A stretch of 64,000 nucleotides of DNA from Bradyrhizobium sp. NDS-1 (GTDB lineage Bacteria > Pseudomonadota > Alphaproteobacteria > Rhizobiales > Xanthobacteraceae): positions 868,001-932,000 of the forward strand of contig NZ_CP136628.1 in the NCBI RefSeq assembly GCF_032918005.1. The letters run 5' to 3'. The notes under the pieces are model-generated. The model was not told the DNA's origin. It made no database searches and was given only the letters and a program-made list of their open reading frames with translations. The position numbers were made by a program, and so were the translations under genes. This document shows positions 26,802-34,261 of the stretch, one piece after another. Numbering within the stretch: position 1 is the first letter of the stretch; each line of letters starts with the position of its first letter.

Positions 26802-27587
26802 TCAGGATTCGATCCGCTCCAGAAATGATCGCGTCAGCGAGACAACCTCATCGAGGTTGGTTTCAAGCAGCCAATGGCCGCCATCCAGGAGATGCAGTTC
26901 GGCGTCCGGCAGGTCACGCAGATAGGCTCGCGCAGACTGTTCGGGCATGTAATGATCTTGCGGCCCCCACACGATCAATGTCGGCGGCTTGTGCTGCTGA
27001 AGATAGCGGCGGTGCTCGGCAAACCATTGGCGGTTCGCCTTGAGGCCGAACAGAACGTCTGCCGCGGCGTCCTTTCGCCGCTCGGTCATCAGCGACCAGT
27101 GCAATTGCCAAAGATCCGGTGCGATGAGGCCCACCAGATCTGAACGCACGTGGTTGAGGAACTCGTCGCGGAAATTGTCCTCAGTGACGGCCGCCCGCAT
27201 CGCGGCACGCAATTCCTCGTCGGGCAGCGACCAGGACTTCTCGATGTCGGCGTATTTCGGGCCCAGCGCATCTTCGTAAGGGATGTCACCGTTCTGAATG
27301 ATCTGGGCCACCACCCTCTCGGGCCGCATGATCGCCAACCTGGCTCCGACCGGTGAGCCGAAATCATGAAGGTAGATCACGAAGCGCTCGATCTTCAGCT
27401 CCGTCACGAACTGGTCGAGCCAGCTGGCGTTGTCGGCCAGTCTCGGCATCAGATTGCGGAATTCGTAGGATGAGCAGGGATAGCCGTGCGGCAGGAGAAC
27501 GACGGGCGCGCGTTCTGGTCCTGCTTCGCGGTAAAAAGTGTCCACCGATCCGATCTGAACCCTGCGATGTCTGACGCGTGTGTCCAT
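26802..27587 (-). CDS. Alpha/beta hydrolase with an internal deletion
   Basis: A 261-residue member of the dehalogenase/epoxide-hydrolase branch of alpha/beta hydrolases. The start HGYPCSSYEFRNLMPRLAD is normal. The next element should be about 35 residues carrying the HVVAPDxPGFGxSD strand and the helix before the nucleophile elbow. Here the sequence jumps from RLAD straight to NASWLDQFVTELKIERFV. The nucleophile elbow (YLHDFGSPVG, Asp), the acid in VWGPQDHYMP and the His in GGHWLLE are present. The reading frame is intact, so the protein may still be made, but it is likely misfolded or altered. It is divergent from the VOC gene. Confidence 0.85.
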   Translation of the reverse strand: MDTRVRHRRVQIGSVDTFYREAGPERAPVVLLPHGYPCSSYEFRNLMPRLADNASWLDQFVTELKIERFVIYLHDFGSPVGARLAIMRPERVVAQIIQNGDIPYEDALGPKYADIEKSWSLPDEELRAAMRAAVTEDNFRDEFLNHVRSDLVGLIAPDLWQLHWSLMTERRKDAAADVLFGLKANRQWFAEHRRYLQQHKPPTLIVWGPQDHYMPEQSARAYLRDLPDAELHLLDGGHWLLETNLDEVVSLTRSFLERIES

Positions 27588-27733
27588 GTTCGCTTCCTTT
27601 GTACATAAAGCGCCCTTTGCGGAAGGGGTTCCCCGGCATTCCATCTGTTCGCGCCGGGTAGAACACGCGTGGTTCGGACGGAACAACGATCGCAAGCGAC
27701 CGTTACGAACGACATTGGAACGGGGAGGTGGTC

Positions 27734-28111
27734 TTGATCCACCATGTCTCGGTCGGCACGAATGATGTCGAACGCTCGAAGCGCTTTTACGATGCCGTCT
27801 TGCCCATTCTCGGCATTGTTCCGATGGCCGAGGACGAGGGTGGACTGGGGTACGGAAGCGGCACCTTTCACTTCAGCGTTCAGGTTCCGATCGACGGACA
27901 GCCTGCGACCGTCGGCAACGGCTCGCATATCGCCTTCGCCGTCGAAAACCGTTCGATGGTTGATCGATTTCACGCAGCAGCATTGAAGCACGGCGGCAGC
28001 GACGATGGCGCTCCGGGGCTGCGGCCGAATTACGATCCCAACTACTATGGGGCGTTTGTCCGCGATCCGGATGGTCACGAGATCGAGGCCGTGACCTATT
28101 CAGCGAAATAG
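27734..28111 (+). CDS. VOC family (glyoxalase-like) protein
   Basis: A 125-residue protein with two beta-alpha-beta-beta-beta modules. It opens with the classic VOC start MIHHVSVGTNDVERSKRFYD and closes with FVRDPDGHEIEAVTY, where the Glu is a common metal ligand and the first His (HH at 3-4) another. I place the start at the TTG at 27734 because GGGGAGG lies five bases before it and the start HHV is conserved in the family; a GTG two codons upstream would overlap that ribosome site. Substrate unknown. It is followed 20 bp later by the arginase-family gene, probably one operon. Confidence 0.84.
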   Translation: MIHHVSVGTNDVERSKRFYDAVLPILGIVPMAEDEGGLGYGSGTFHFSVQVPIDGQPATVGNGSHIAFAVENRSMVDRFHAAALKHGGSDDGAPGLRPNYDPNYYGAFVRDPDGHEIEAVTYSAK

Positions 28112-28130
28112 TCGCGAGCGGGAGGCGCCC

Positions 28131-29057
28131 ATGTCGACCATTTCCTATGCCATCATCGAAGCTCCTTCCACGCTGGGCCTGGCGACCGACGGTGTGGAGC
28201 GCTTGCCCGAGCAACTCTTGGACCTTGGATTTGCCGAGCGCATCGGCGCGCGACGCGCCGCGCGGCTGGCGGTGCCGCCGAAGGACCCGGCGCCCGATCC
28301 CGAGACCGGCACATTGAACGCCAGGGCACTTGCCGCGTGGTCCCCCAAGCTCGCCGACGCGGTGGAAGCGGTGCTTGACGCGGGTGAATTTCCGGTGGTG
28401 CTGGGCGGCGATTGCACGATCCTGCTGGGCGCGATGCTCGCGTTGCGACGGCGCGGCCGCTACGGCCTGTTCTTCATCGACGGTCACGCCGATTTCTTCC
28501 AGCCCGAGGCGGAGCCCAACGGTGAGGGCGCTTCGATGGAGCTCGCTTTCGTGTGCGGCTTCGGTCCCTCGCTCCTGGCAGACATCGAAGGTCGCGCTCC
28601 TCTGGTCCGCGCTGAAGACGCTGTCGCGTTCGCGTATCGCGATCACCGGGATCAGGAGGAGTACGGGAGTCAGCCGCTTCCCGAAGTGCTCAAGGCGCTG
28701 GATCTCCCCGCAGTGCGCGCAAGAGGTATCGAGGCCGCTGCGTGCGAGGCGGTCGATCACCTGACGCGAGCCGAACTGGACGGCTTCTTCATCCATCTCG
28801 ACGCCGACTGTCTCGACGACGCCGTCATGTCGGCTGTCGATTTTCGCGTGCCGGGCGGGTTGTCGTGGCACGAGTTGTCGACCGCGCTCGGCGTTGCCCT
28901 GGCGAGCGGCAAGGCAGTAGGCCTCGAGATCACCATCTACAATCCGCACCTGGATGCAGACGGCAGCGCCGGGCGCGGCCTGGCCGATGTGCTCGCAGCC
29001 ACGCTCGGAACAGCAGCACCGACACGGCGAACAACCAGCGCTCGCCGGCGCAGCTGA
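28131..29057 (+). CDS. Arginase/agmatinase family ureohydrolase
   Basis: A 308-residue binuclear manganese hydrolase. All four metal motifs are visible: GGDCTILLG (about 92-100), DGHADFF (about 118-124), HLDADCLD (about 223-230), and the C-terminal GLEITIYNP strand. The family hydrolyses guanidino or formimino groups (arginine, agmatine, formiminoglutamate or guanidinobutyrate). The substrate is not determined. The C terminus is unusually basic (PTRRTTSARRRS), probably an extension into the following repeat. It follows the VOC gene by 20 bp. Confidence 0.9.
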   Translation: MSTISYAIIEAPSTLGLATDGVERLPEQLLDLGFAERIGARRAARLAVPPKDPAPDPETGTLNARALAAWSPKLADAVEAVLDAGEFPVVLGGDCTILLGAMLALRRRGRYGLFFIDGHADFFQPEAEPNGEGASMELAFVCGFGPSLLADIEGRAPLVRAEDAVAFAYRDHRDQEEYGSQPLPEVLKALDLPAVRARGIEAAACEAVDHLTRAELDGFFIHLDADCLDDAVMSAVDFRVPGGLSWHELSTALGVALASGKAVGLEITIYNPHLDADGSAGRGLADVLAATLGTAAPTRRTTSARRRS

Positions 29058-29059
29058 GC

Positions 29060-29728
29060 GGACTCCGAACGACAGCGTGGGATGTCTGCCGGGCCGGCCA
29101 CGCGGGACCGGAGGTTGGTCCAAAAGATTCTGGTTGACCGAAATTCGGAAATATCGTATACGTCGCCATCCCGGCCCATGGATAAGGGGCGTTTCGCGAT
29201 CGTCACGATACGCGGGCGGGGTGGCGGTGGACGTGGAGCGCATCGGCGCGCCAGCAATCGCAGGGCGGGCTTTGCCCGTGAGCGGTTGAGCAGCGCGCAC
29301 ACGACCGGTGCGGTCCGCGTACGGCAAAAGCGTGTCGTCCTGACGCCCGGGGTCTGTGCGTCAAGGCTTGCGGTGATGTCGCTGCCCGACCGGGCGTGCG
29401 CGTCAGCCATCCGCAAGGCGACGGGGGCAATAGTGCATCGCTCCCCGGGGAGAGCACGCCATAAGCCGTCAAACCACTGCGCAGGGAAAGGCCGGGATGT
29501 CCAGGCTGCCCTGTATGCCGCTGTGCATCTATCTTCGCGCAATTTGCGCACAGCGGACCGCGGGTGCCAGCCGGCGCCCGGCCTTCCCTGCGCCCTTTCC
29601 AAGGAAGGGGCGTCAAGAGAAGCACAGGACTCGGGCGTCATGCGCCGCGAGGCTGTAGGGGCGTGTCTTCGTAGCAGGGTGTCTTCGGTCTGGCATGGCC
29701 GCGCCACGCGAAACCCAAAGGGCGAAGC
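29060..29728 (-). repeat. Interspersed repeat element, often mis-annotated as proteins
   Basis: About 670 bp between the arginase-family gene and tRNA-Leu. The minus-strand translation contains strings I recall from many short hypothetical proteins of Bradyrhizobium: RSRAKPALRLLARRCAPRP, then IVTIAKRPLSMGRDGD, then YDISEFRSTRIFWTN. These always occur in intergenic DNA in multiple copies, so this is a dispersed repeat and not a gene. Codon use is abnormal in all frames. A short stretch near 29480-29620 holds inverted segments. Confidence 0.55.
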
Positions 29729-29729
29729 G

Positions 29730-29814
29730 TGGTGCCCCTGGCCGGAATCGAACCAGCACTCCTTGCGGAACTCGATTTTGAGTCGAGCGCGTCTACCAGT
29801 TCCGCCACAGGGGC
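29730..29814 (-). tRNA. tRNA-Leu (anticodon CAA)
   Basis: An 85-nt tRNA including an encoded CCA. The acceptor stem pairs GCCCCTG with CAGGGGC. The D-arm contains CGGAACTGGTAGACGC and the anticodon stem CTCGA/TCGAG closes a seven-base loop CTCAAAA, giving anticodon CAA, which reads UUG. The variable arm is long, as in all tRNA-Leu, and the T-arm has GGTTCGATTCC. It is the only RNA gene in the window and sits next to the repeat element. Confidence 0.96.
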
Positions 29815-29971
29815 CCTCGGTCGGCCCTTGAAGGGAGCGTCGCGAAGCCGGCGGACTATAGCCATGGACAAAGCGGGGTCAACCCGCGCCAAAGTGATGC
29901 CCAGCGTTCTCGACAGCCGCATGGACCGGAGTTAGAGGCTTGGGGGCGCGACCCACCGGAAAGAGGCTGCC

Positions 29972-30514
29972 GTGACGATCCAGAGTGCCGCGATACCTGC
30001 GTTCAAGCCGGCCGCCGGCGGCGCCGCGCTGGCGGCCTCGCTGCTCGTCACGCTGATCGCGGCCGCGACCATCGCGGGCGCCTGGTTCTTCCAGCTCGTG
30101 CTGGAGATCTTGCCCTGTCCGCTCTGCCTCGAGCAGCGCTACGCCTATTATCTCGCGATTCCGCTCGGTGCGCTCACGGCGATTGCGGCGCGAAGCGGCG
30201 CGCCGCGGCCGTTGCTGCTGGCGGGACTTGCCATCCTCGCGCTGGCGACGCTCGCCAATGCCGGTCTCGGCGCCTACCATTCCGGCGTCGAATGGGGGTT
30301 CTGGAAGGGGCCGACCGATTGCTCCGGTCCCGTCGTCAATCTCGGCAATGCCGGCGATCTTTTTTCGAGGCTCGACACCGTGAAGGTGGTGCGCTGCGAC
30401 GAGGTGCAGTGGCGCTTCCTCGGCCTCTCGCTCGCCGGCTTCAACGTGCTGATCTCGCTCGCGATGGCCGCGATCGCCGCATGGGGATTCGTGGCGACGG
30501 CGAAGCGTGCGTAG
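29972..30514 (+). CDS. dsbB: Disulfide bond formation protein B
   Basis: A 180-residue inner-membrane protein with four helices that re-oxidises DsbA using quinone. The first redox pair is CPLC (at 49-52, in ILPCPLCLEQR). The second pair is the Cys of TDCSGP at about 117 and the Cys of VVRCDEVQW at about 142, in the second periplasmic loop. The start is GTG, preceded by GAAAGAGG. A DsbA-like protein is encoded at 34262 in this window and could be its partner, although they are not in one operon. Confidence 0.93.
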   Translation: MTIQSAAIPAFKPAAGGAALAASLLVTLIAAATIAGAWFFQLVLEILPCPLCLEQRYAYYLAIPLGALTAIAARSGAPRPLLLAGLAILALATLANAGLGAYHSGVEWGFWKGPTDCSGPVVNLGNAGDLFSRLDTVKVVRCDEVQWRFLGLSLAGFNVLISLAMAAIAAWGFVATAKRA

Positions 30515-30531
30515 CTGCCGTGGGTGCCCTA

Positions 30532-30618
30532 GGGCAAAGGCGCGCTCTTCGCGCGCCGCGCCCACTACCTCTGACGATTGAGAGAGATCGCGGGCACGGC
30601 GCAAGTGCGCCTTTGCCC
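30532..30618. repeat. Inverted repeat between convergent dsbB and the AbrB-type gene
   Basis: Arms GGGCAAAGGCGC (30532-30543) and GCGCCTTTGCCC (30607-30618) are exact inverses, separated by 63 bp. It separates two converging genes and may act as a bidirectional transcription barrier. It may also be another class of dispersed palindrome. Confidence 0.7.
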
Positions 30619-30640
30619 ACCCGACGAGAGTGGCGCTCTG

Positions 30641-31729
30641 CTAATCGTCCACGTCGTCCTGGGTGCGTCCGAACAGATGCACGATCCCCGGCGTCGCGAT
30701 CGTCACGAACACGAAGCGCGACAGATGATGGGCGCCGACGAAGATCGGGTCGATGTGCAACGTCAGCGCCAGGGCCAGCATGGCGTCCATCGCCCCGGGC
30801 GCGAAGGCGACGACGACGTCGGAGAATTTGACCTGCGTGGTGAGTGCGACGATGCCGACGAAAATGGCGGAGACGGCGATCGCCACGGTAAACGAGCCCA
30901 GTGCCGCGTTGATGTGGCCGGCGAGCGTCTTGATCCGCATCCGCGCGAAACGGCTGCCGATCAGCGCGCCGATCCCGACCAGAGCCGCGCCGCGGCCCCA
31001 GTCCGGCAGGCCACCCTCGATCCAGCCGGCGCCATGCAGCACGCTGGAGGCGATCATGGCGCCGAACATCCAGCTCGCCGGAAACCTGATCAGCCGCAGC
31101 AGAAGCGCCAGGGCCAGCGAGGCCGCGACCAGCTCCACGATGTCGAGCGGCGAGGCAATCGTCGTCGCCATCGGCGACGGCGCGGCAGAGGGGGCCACGC
31201 CTGCGAGCGCGAGCACCACCGGCAGTGCCGCGGTGAGGATGATGACGCGCATGGTCTGCACCACCGCGATGCCCGGCAGGTCGGCGCCGCGCTCGACCGC
31301 CAGGATCGTGATCTGCGACAGCGCGCCGGGGCTGCCGGCAAGGAAGGCCGAGGTGCGGTCCCAGCCATGGATACGTTGGAGGTAATAGCTCGAGCCGAAG
31401 GTCGAGCAGAAGGTTGCGAGCGCAAGCAGGCCGATGGTGAGGGGATAGGCGCCGACCTGCTGAAGCAGATGGCGCGAGACCACCGAGCCCAGCGAAATGC
31501 CGAGCAGCACCAGCACGGCCTGGGTCAGCAGCGGCGGCAGCGACAATTGGCGACCGGCGATTGCGGCGATGGCGACCGCGATCATCGAGCCCGAGATCAG
31601 CCCGCCGGGAAGGCCGGCAAACAGAAACACCAGGCCGCCGGCGGTGCCGATGACGAGCGTCTCCGCCGCGCTCAAGATACTGGCGCGGCTCGGCCATTTG
31701 AACGGCAGGGAGGCGGTGATCTGCTTCAC
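30641..31729 (-). CDS. AbrB family membrane protein (DUF/PF05145 type)
   Basis: A 362-residue integral membrane protein with about ten helices in two repeated halves, each containing the motif AGLPGGLISGSMI (about 43-55) or its relative GFPASWMFGAMIASS (about 230-245). This is the AbrB/AmoA-like putative transporter family (not the DNA-binding AbrB of Bacillus). Family members are sometimes called ammonia monooxygenase because of an old error. The real substrate is unknown. The start is GTG. It is convergent with dsbB. Confidence 0.85.
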   Translation of the reverse strand: MKQITASLPFKWPSRASILSAAETLVIGTAGGLVFLFAGLPGGLISGSMIAVAIAAIAGRQLSLPPLLTQAVLVLLGISLGSVVSRHLLQQVGAYPLTIGLLALATFCSTFGSSYYLQRIHGWDRTSAFLAGSPGALSQITILAVERGADLPGIAVVQTMRVIILTAALPVVLALAGVAPSAAPSPMATTIASPLDIVELVAASLALALLLRLIRFPASWMFGAMIASSVLHGAGWIEGGLPDWGRGAALVGIGALIGSRFARMRIKTLAGHINAALGSFTVAIAVSAIFVGIVALTTQVKFSDVVVAFAPGAMDAMLALALTLHIDPIFVGAHHLSRFVFVTIATPGIVHLFGRTQDDVDD

Positions 31730-31828
31730 GCCGCCTTATTGCAAATCGGCGAGAGGCGCACAATTGCAGGCTCGTCATGCCGCAATGCGCGCGCCTCGCC
31801 CTGATGCTCGTGGAGGATCGCGCGCGAC

Positions 31829-32137
31829 TTACTTCTTGTCGGCGGCAGGCGCGGCAGGCGCGGCAGGGGCGGCGGGCGCGGCAGGCGCCGCGGTGCCGGC
31901 CCTCGCCTGCTTCTTGCACTCGCGGCGGAATTTCTTGCGCTCCTTGCCCTTCAATCCCTTGGCGTCCGCCTGCCTGGAGCATTCGAGCGATTCCGCCGAG
32001 CGTTCCTTCGGCGCCTTCCTGTCGGCAATGGCGGCTGCATCGGGCTTGGTTGCCGGCGCGGCGGTCTGCGCGAAGGCGGCGCCGCTGGCGAGGAGGGAGG
32101 CGAGAGCGACGGCGGCGAGGCGGGACGTGAAGGTCAT
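31829..32137 (-). CDS. PsiF-repeat-like small exported protein with an Ala-Pro repeat tail
   Basis: A 102-residue periplasmic protein. The signal peptide is MTFTSRLAAVALASLLASGA, cut near AFA. The core contains one PsiF-like repeat (LECSRQADAKGLKGKERKKF, then RRECKKQARAG) with paired cysteines. The C terminus is four to five copies of Ala-Ala-Pro ending ADKK. The tandem AAP codons form a 9-bp DNA repeat prone to slippage. PsiF proteins are phosphate-starvation-induced in Escherichia coli; this role is not established here. Confidence 0.8.
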   Translation of the reverse strand: MTFTSRLAAVALASLLASGAAFAQTAAPATKPDAAAIADRKAPKERSAESLECSRQADAKGLKGKERKKFRRECKKQARAGTAAPAAPAAPAAPAAPAADKK

Positions 32138-32338
32138 GTGTTGCACTCTGCTTGCGAGAATTACGAAGGGCTGCGAACGTCGGCTCGCGTTGCTGAACGC
32201 GACATGAATGATGAGAACGACTCGATCACTATATTTTGCCGGCCTAACGCATCGCATCCTTGTCGCAAGCGGCCGGCACGCTAGGATAGCAATGTTCGTT
32301 TCACTTCCGTCGAGGAAGACAAAGGAGGAGAACCAGGG

Positions 32339-32830
32339 ATGACCGTTCAATCGAAACTGTTGTGTGTGATCGCAGCGTCGGGCGTCGTCGCATTCATTGC
32401 GAGCGCGCCGGCGCAGGCGCTGACATCGCAGGAATGCAGCGCGAAATATCAGGCGGCCAAGAAGGACGGCTCGCTCGGCACCATGAAGTGGAATGATTTC
32501 CGCAAGGCCCAGTGCGGTGCCGACGCAACGCCTGCGGCTGCGCCTGCCGCGGCGGCTCCGGCCGCGCCCGCGGCTCCCGCCGAGCCGAAGCAGGCGAAGA
32601 AGGAGGCCGCGCCCGCCGCCGCACCGGCGCTGCCGGCCGGTCCGGCGATCTATCCGAACGCGGTCGATCCGAAATATGCCAAGGAGACCGCCGGCAAGGC
32701 CCGCCTGCACACCTGCGTCGACCAGTACAACGCCAACAAGACCACCAACGGCAATGGCGGCTTGAAGTGGATCCAGAAGGGCGGCGGCTATTACAGCGAA
32801 TGCACCAAGAAGCTGAAGGGCGCCGCCTGA
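32339..32830 (+). CDS. Small exported protein with Ala-Pro-rich linker
   Basis: A 163-residue exported protein with a strong ribosome site (AAAGGAGGAG, 9 bases before the ATG). The signal peptide is MTVQSKLLCVIAASGVVAFI, cut after APAQA. Two cysteine-containing modules flank a linker of Ala and Pro (about 58-100): QECSAKYQAAKKDG...RKAQC at the start and TCVDQYNANK...YYSECTKKLKG at the end, a repeated C-x(~20)-C pattern. Similar proteins occur often in Bradyrhizobium. The function is not known. A terminator follows. Confidence 0.8.
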   Translation: MTVQSKLLCVIAASGVVAFIASAPAQALTSQECSAKYQAAKKDGSLGTMKWNDFRKAQCGADATPAAAPAAAAPAAPAAPAEPKQAKKEAAPAAAPALPAGPAIYPNAVDPKYAKETAGKARLHTCVDQYNANKTTNGNGGLKWIQKGGGYYSECTKKLKGAA

Positions 32831-32854
32831 GCTCGGGTCCAACGCGACAACGCG

Positions 32855-32885
32855 ATGGCCGGAGTTGAGCTCCGGCCATTTCTCG
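32855..32885 (+). terminator. Rho-independent terminator
   Basis: A 10-bp stem ATGGCCGGAG/CTCCGGCCAT with loop TTGAG, followed by TTTCTC. It ends the Ala-Pro-rich gene and lies just before the convergent TetR gene's stop. Confidence 0.75.
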
Positions 32886-32897
32886 CAAGCCAATCGC

Positions 32898-33446
32898 CTA
32901 GTCGAGCAGCTTTTCAGCCGACTTCGCCACCAGTTGCGCCCGCTTTCGCGGGCCGCGCTCGACGAACAAGAGGCTCTGGCCGAAGATGAAGCAGTAGAAC
33001 AGGAAGGCCTGCGCCTCGGCCTCCTCGGCTGCAAGCCCGGTCGCGCGATAGAGTTCGGCGACGTGCTTGAGCCGCGCGGCATCCACGCCTGCCACCGCGG
33101 CCGCAGCGTTCTCGTCCGAACGAGCCCATTGCCGGATCGCGAGCTCGATCGCCATGGCTTCCGGATTGAGCCGCTCCGAATAGAGCTGGATTACCGCCTT
33201 CAGCCGTTCGCGGGGCTCCTGGCCGTCGAGGCGAGTCTGTTGTGCAATCGAGGCTGCGCGCCCCTCGCGCCAGCGTTGCAGCATGGCATCGAGCAGCGCG
33301 GCGCGGTCGGCGAAGCGGCGGTAGAAGCCGCCCTTGGTGACGCCGAGGCTCTTGGCGAGCACCTCGACCCTGACACCCTCGACCCCCGAGCGGGCGAGCT
33401 CGGCAAACCCCGCCTCGACCCAGACATCGCCCTTGCCGTCGCTCAT
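32898..33446 (-). CDS. TetR family transcriptional regulator
   Basis: A 182-residue repressor. The helix-turn-helix is clear: GFAELARSGVEGVRVEVLAK, then SLGVTKGGFYRRFADRAALL. The C-terminal domain has typical helices with one Cys (FYCFIFGQSLLF). It is divergent from a thioesterase remnant, the PaaI thioesterase and a DsbA-like gene. Two near-identical palindromes (TGATACGG...CCGTAT) lie in the divergent promoter and probably are its operators. Regulation of fatty-acyl or aromatic-acyl thioester metabolism is a reasonable guess from the neighbours. Confidence 0.9.
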   Translation of the reverse strand: MSDGKGDVWVEAGFAELARSGVEGVRVEVLAKSLGVTKGGFYRRFADRAALLDAMLQRWREGRAASIAQQTRLDGQEPRERLKAVIQLYSERLNPEAMAIELAIRQWARSDENAAAAVAGVDAARLKHVAELYRATGLAAEEAEAQAFLFYCFIFGQSLLFVERGPRKRAQLVAKSAEKLLD

Positions 33447-33466
33447 GAAGGAAGCCTCGCCAATTC

Positions 33467-33520
33467 TTGATACGGTGCCGTATTGCTAGCGCGGCGGCGC
33501 CCTGATACGCTACCGTATCA
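33467..33520. promoter_or_regulatory. Two TetR-type operators in the divergent promoter
   Basis: TTGATACGGTGCCGTATT (33467-33484) and TGATACGCTACCGTATCA (33503-33520) are both inverted repeats sharing TGATACG and CGTAT halves, about 35 bp centre to centre. They sit between the TetR start (33446) and the plus-strand genes at 33561 onward, the usual site for self-regulation. Confidence 0.75.
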
Positions 33521-33560
33521 AGAAGCCGCCAAAGGGCAGAACAGAGCGGGAGGAATTGCG

Positions 33561-33716
33561 ATGGAGCGAGAGGCGCCCTATCGCGGCACGGTCTATCCGT
33601 GGCAAAGCGATATTGCCGGCTTGCACATGGATCGCAGCCAGCGCAGCTCCACACCGTTCGTCGATGCCATCCGCGAAATTGCGTTGCGGCACCTTGCCGA
33701 AGTGGTTGGGGTGTAG
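33561..33716 (+). pseudogene. Remnant of a hotdog-fold acyl-CoA thioesterase with the middle deleted
   Basis: An open frame of 51 codons with a normal ribosome site (GGGAGG). The first part, APYRGTVYPWQ, is the N terminus of a FadM/YbgC-type thioesterase, where the next residues are normally CDHxGHMNVxWY. Instead the sequence jumps to IAGLHMDRSQRSSTPF, which matches the late strand and tail (VHMDRxxRxSxPFP) of the same family, then IREIALRHLAEV. About 90 residues, including the catalytic Asp region, are missing without breaking the frame. It cannot be an active thioesterase. It still lies at the head of the TetR-controlled transcript. Confidence 0.65.
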
Positions 33717-33719
33717 GCC

Positions 33720-34163
33720 ATGGCCGCGTTCGAGCCGAAGAATCCGGGGTATCGCGCGGCTGCCATTGCCTTGTTCGACGGTCAACCGGCGATGCGCACG
33801 CTCGGCATCGTGATCGTCCGCCTTGCGCCGGGCGAGGTCGAATTGGCAATGCTGCATTCGCCGGCCTTCACGCAACAGAACGGGTTCGTCCATGCCGGCA
33901 TCATCACGGCAGGCCTGGACAATGCCTGCGGTGTTGCCGCATTCACCCTGATGCCATCAGAGGCGGATATCCTCACCGTCGAATTCAAGACCACGCTGCT
34001 TGCGCCCGCCCGCGGCGAACGCTTCGTCTTCAAGGCCGAGGTGGTCAAGCCCGGCCGCACGCTGACCTTCTGCGAGGCCAAGGCCTTTGCCGAGCACGAG
34101 GGCAAGACCGCGCTGATCGCCACCATGACCGGGACGCTGATGGCGATGGTGCCCCGCGCCTAG
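33720..34163 (+). CDS. PaaI family thioesterase
   Basis: A 147-residue hotdog-fold thioesterase. The signature GFVHAGIITAGLDNACGVAA matches the PaaI group, where Gly-x-x-His-(A/G)-Gly starts the hot-dog helix. The core QQNG(F)VHAG and later VEFKTTLLAPARGERF strands are complete. It likely hydrolyses medium-chain or aromatic acyl-CoA. Its start is 4 bp after the remnant's stop. TetR operators are upstream. Confidence 0.9.
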   Translation: MAAFEPKNPGYRAAAIALFDGQPAMRTLGIVIVRLAPGEVELAMLHSPAFTQQNGFVHAGIITAGLDNACGVAAFTLMPSEADILTVEFKTTLLAPARGERFVFKAEVVKPGRTLTFCEAKAFAEHEGKTALIATMTGTLMAMVPRA

Positions 34164-34261
34164 CACGCGATGACATCGTGCCCGCGACACTCTATATGAA
34201 CGGTAACAACTCCCGGTCCCGAACCGTATTTGCGAAAGATGGGACCGAAACGGGACGAGAT

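Noticed and set aside
27873..29327. A long minus-strand frame of about 480 codons
   Set aside because: It is antisense to the VOC and arginase-family genes, which have clear domains and ribosome sites. Its composition is that of a shadow.
29203..29707. Hypothetical proteins in the repeat region next to tRNA-Leu
   Set aside because: They match a dispersed intergenic repeat rather than a conserved coding sequence.
34196..34261. Upstream ATG for the DsbA-like protein
   Set aside because: The extra 22 residues are hydrophilic and precede a complete twin-arginine-like signal, so the later start is preferred.
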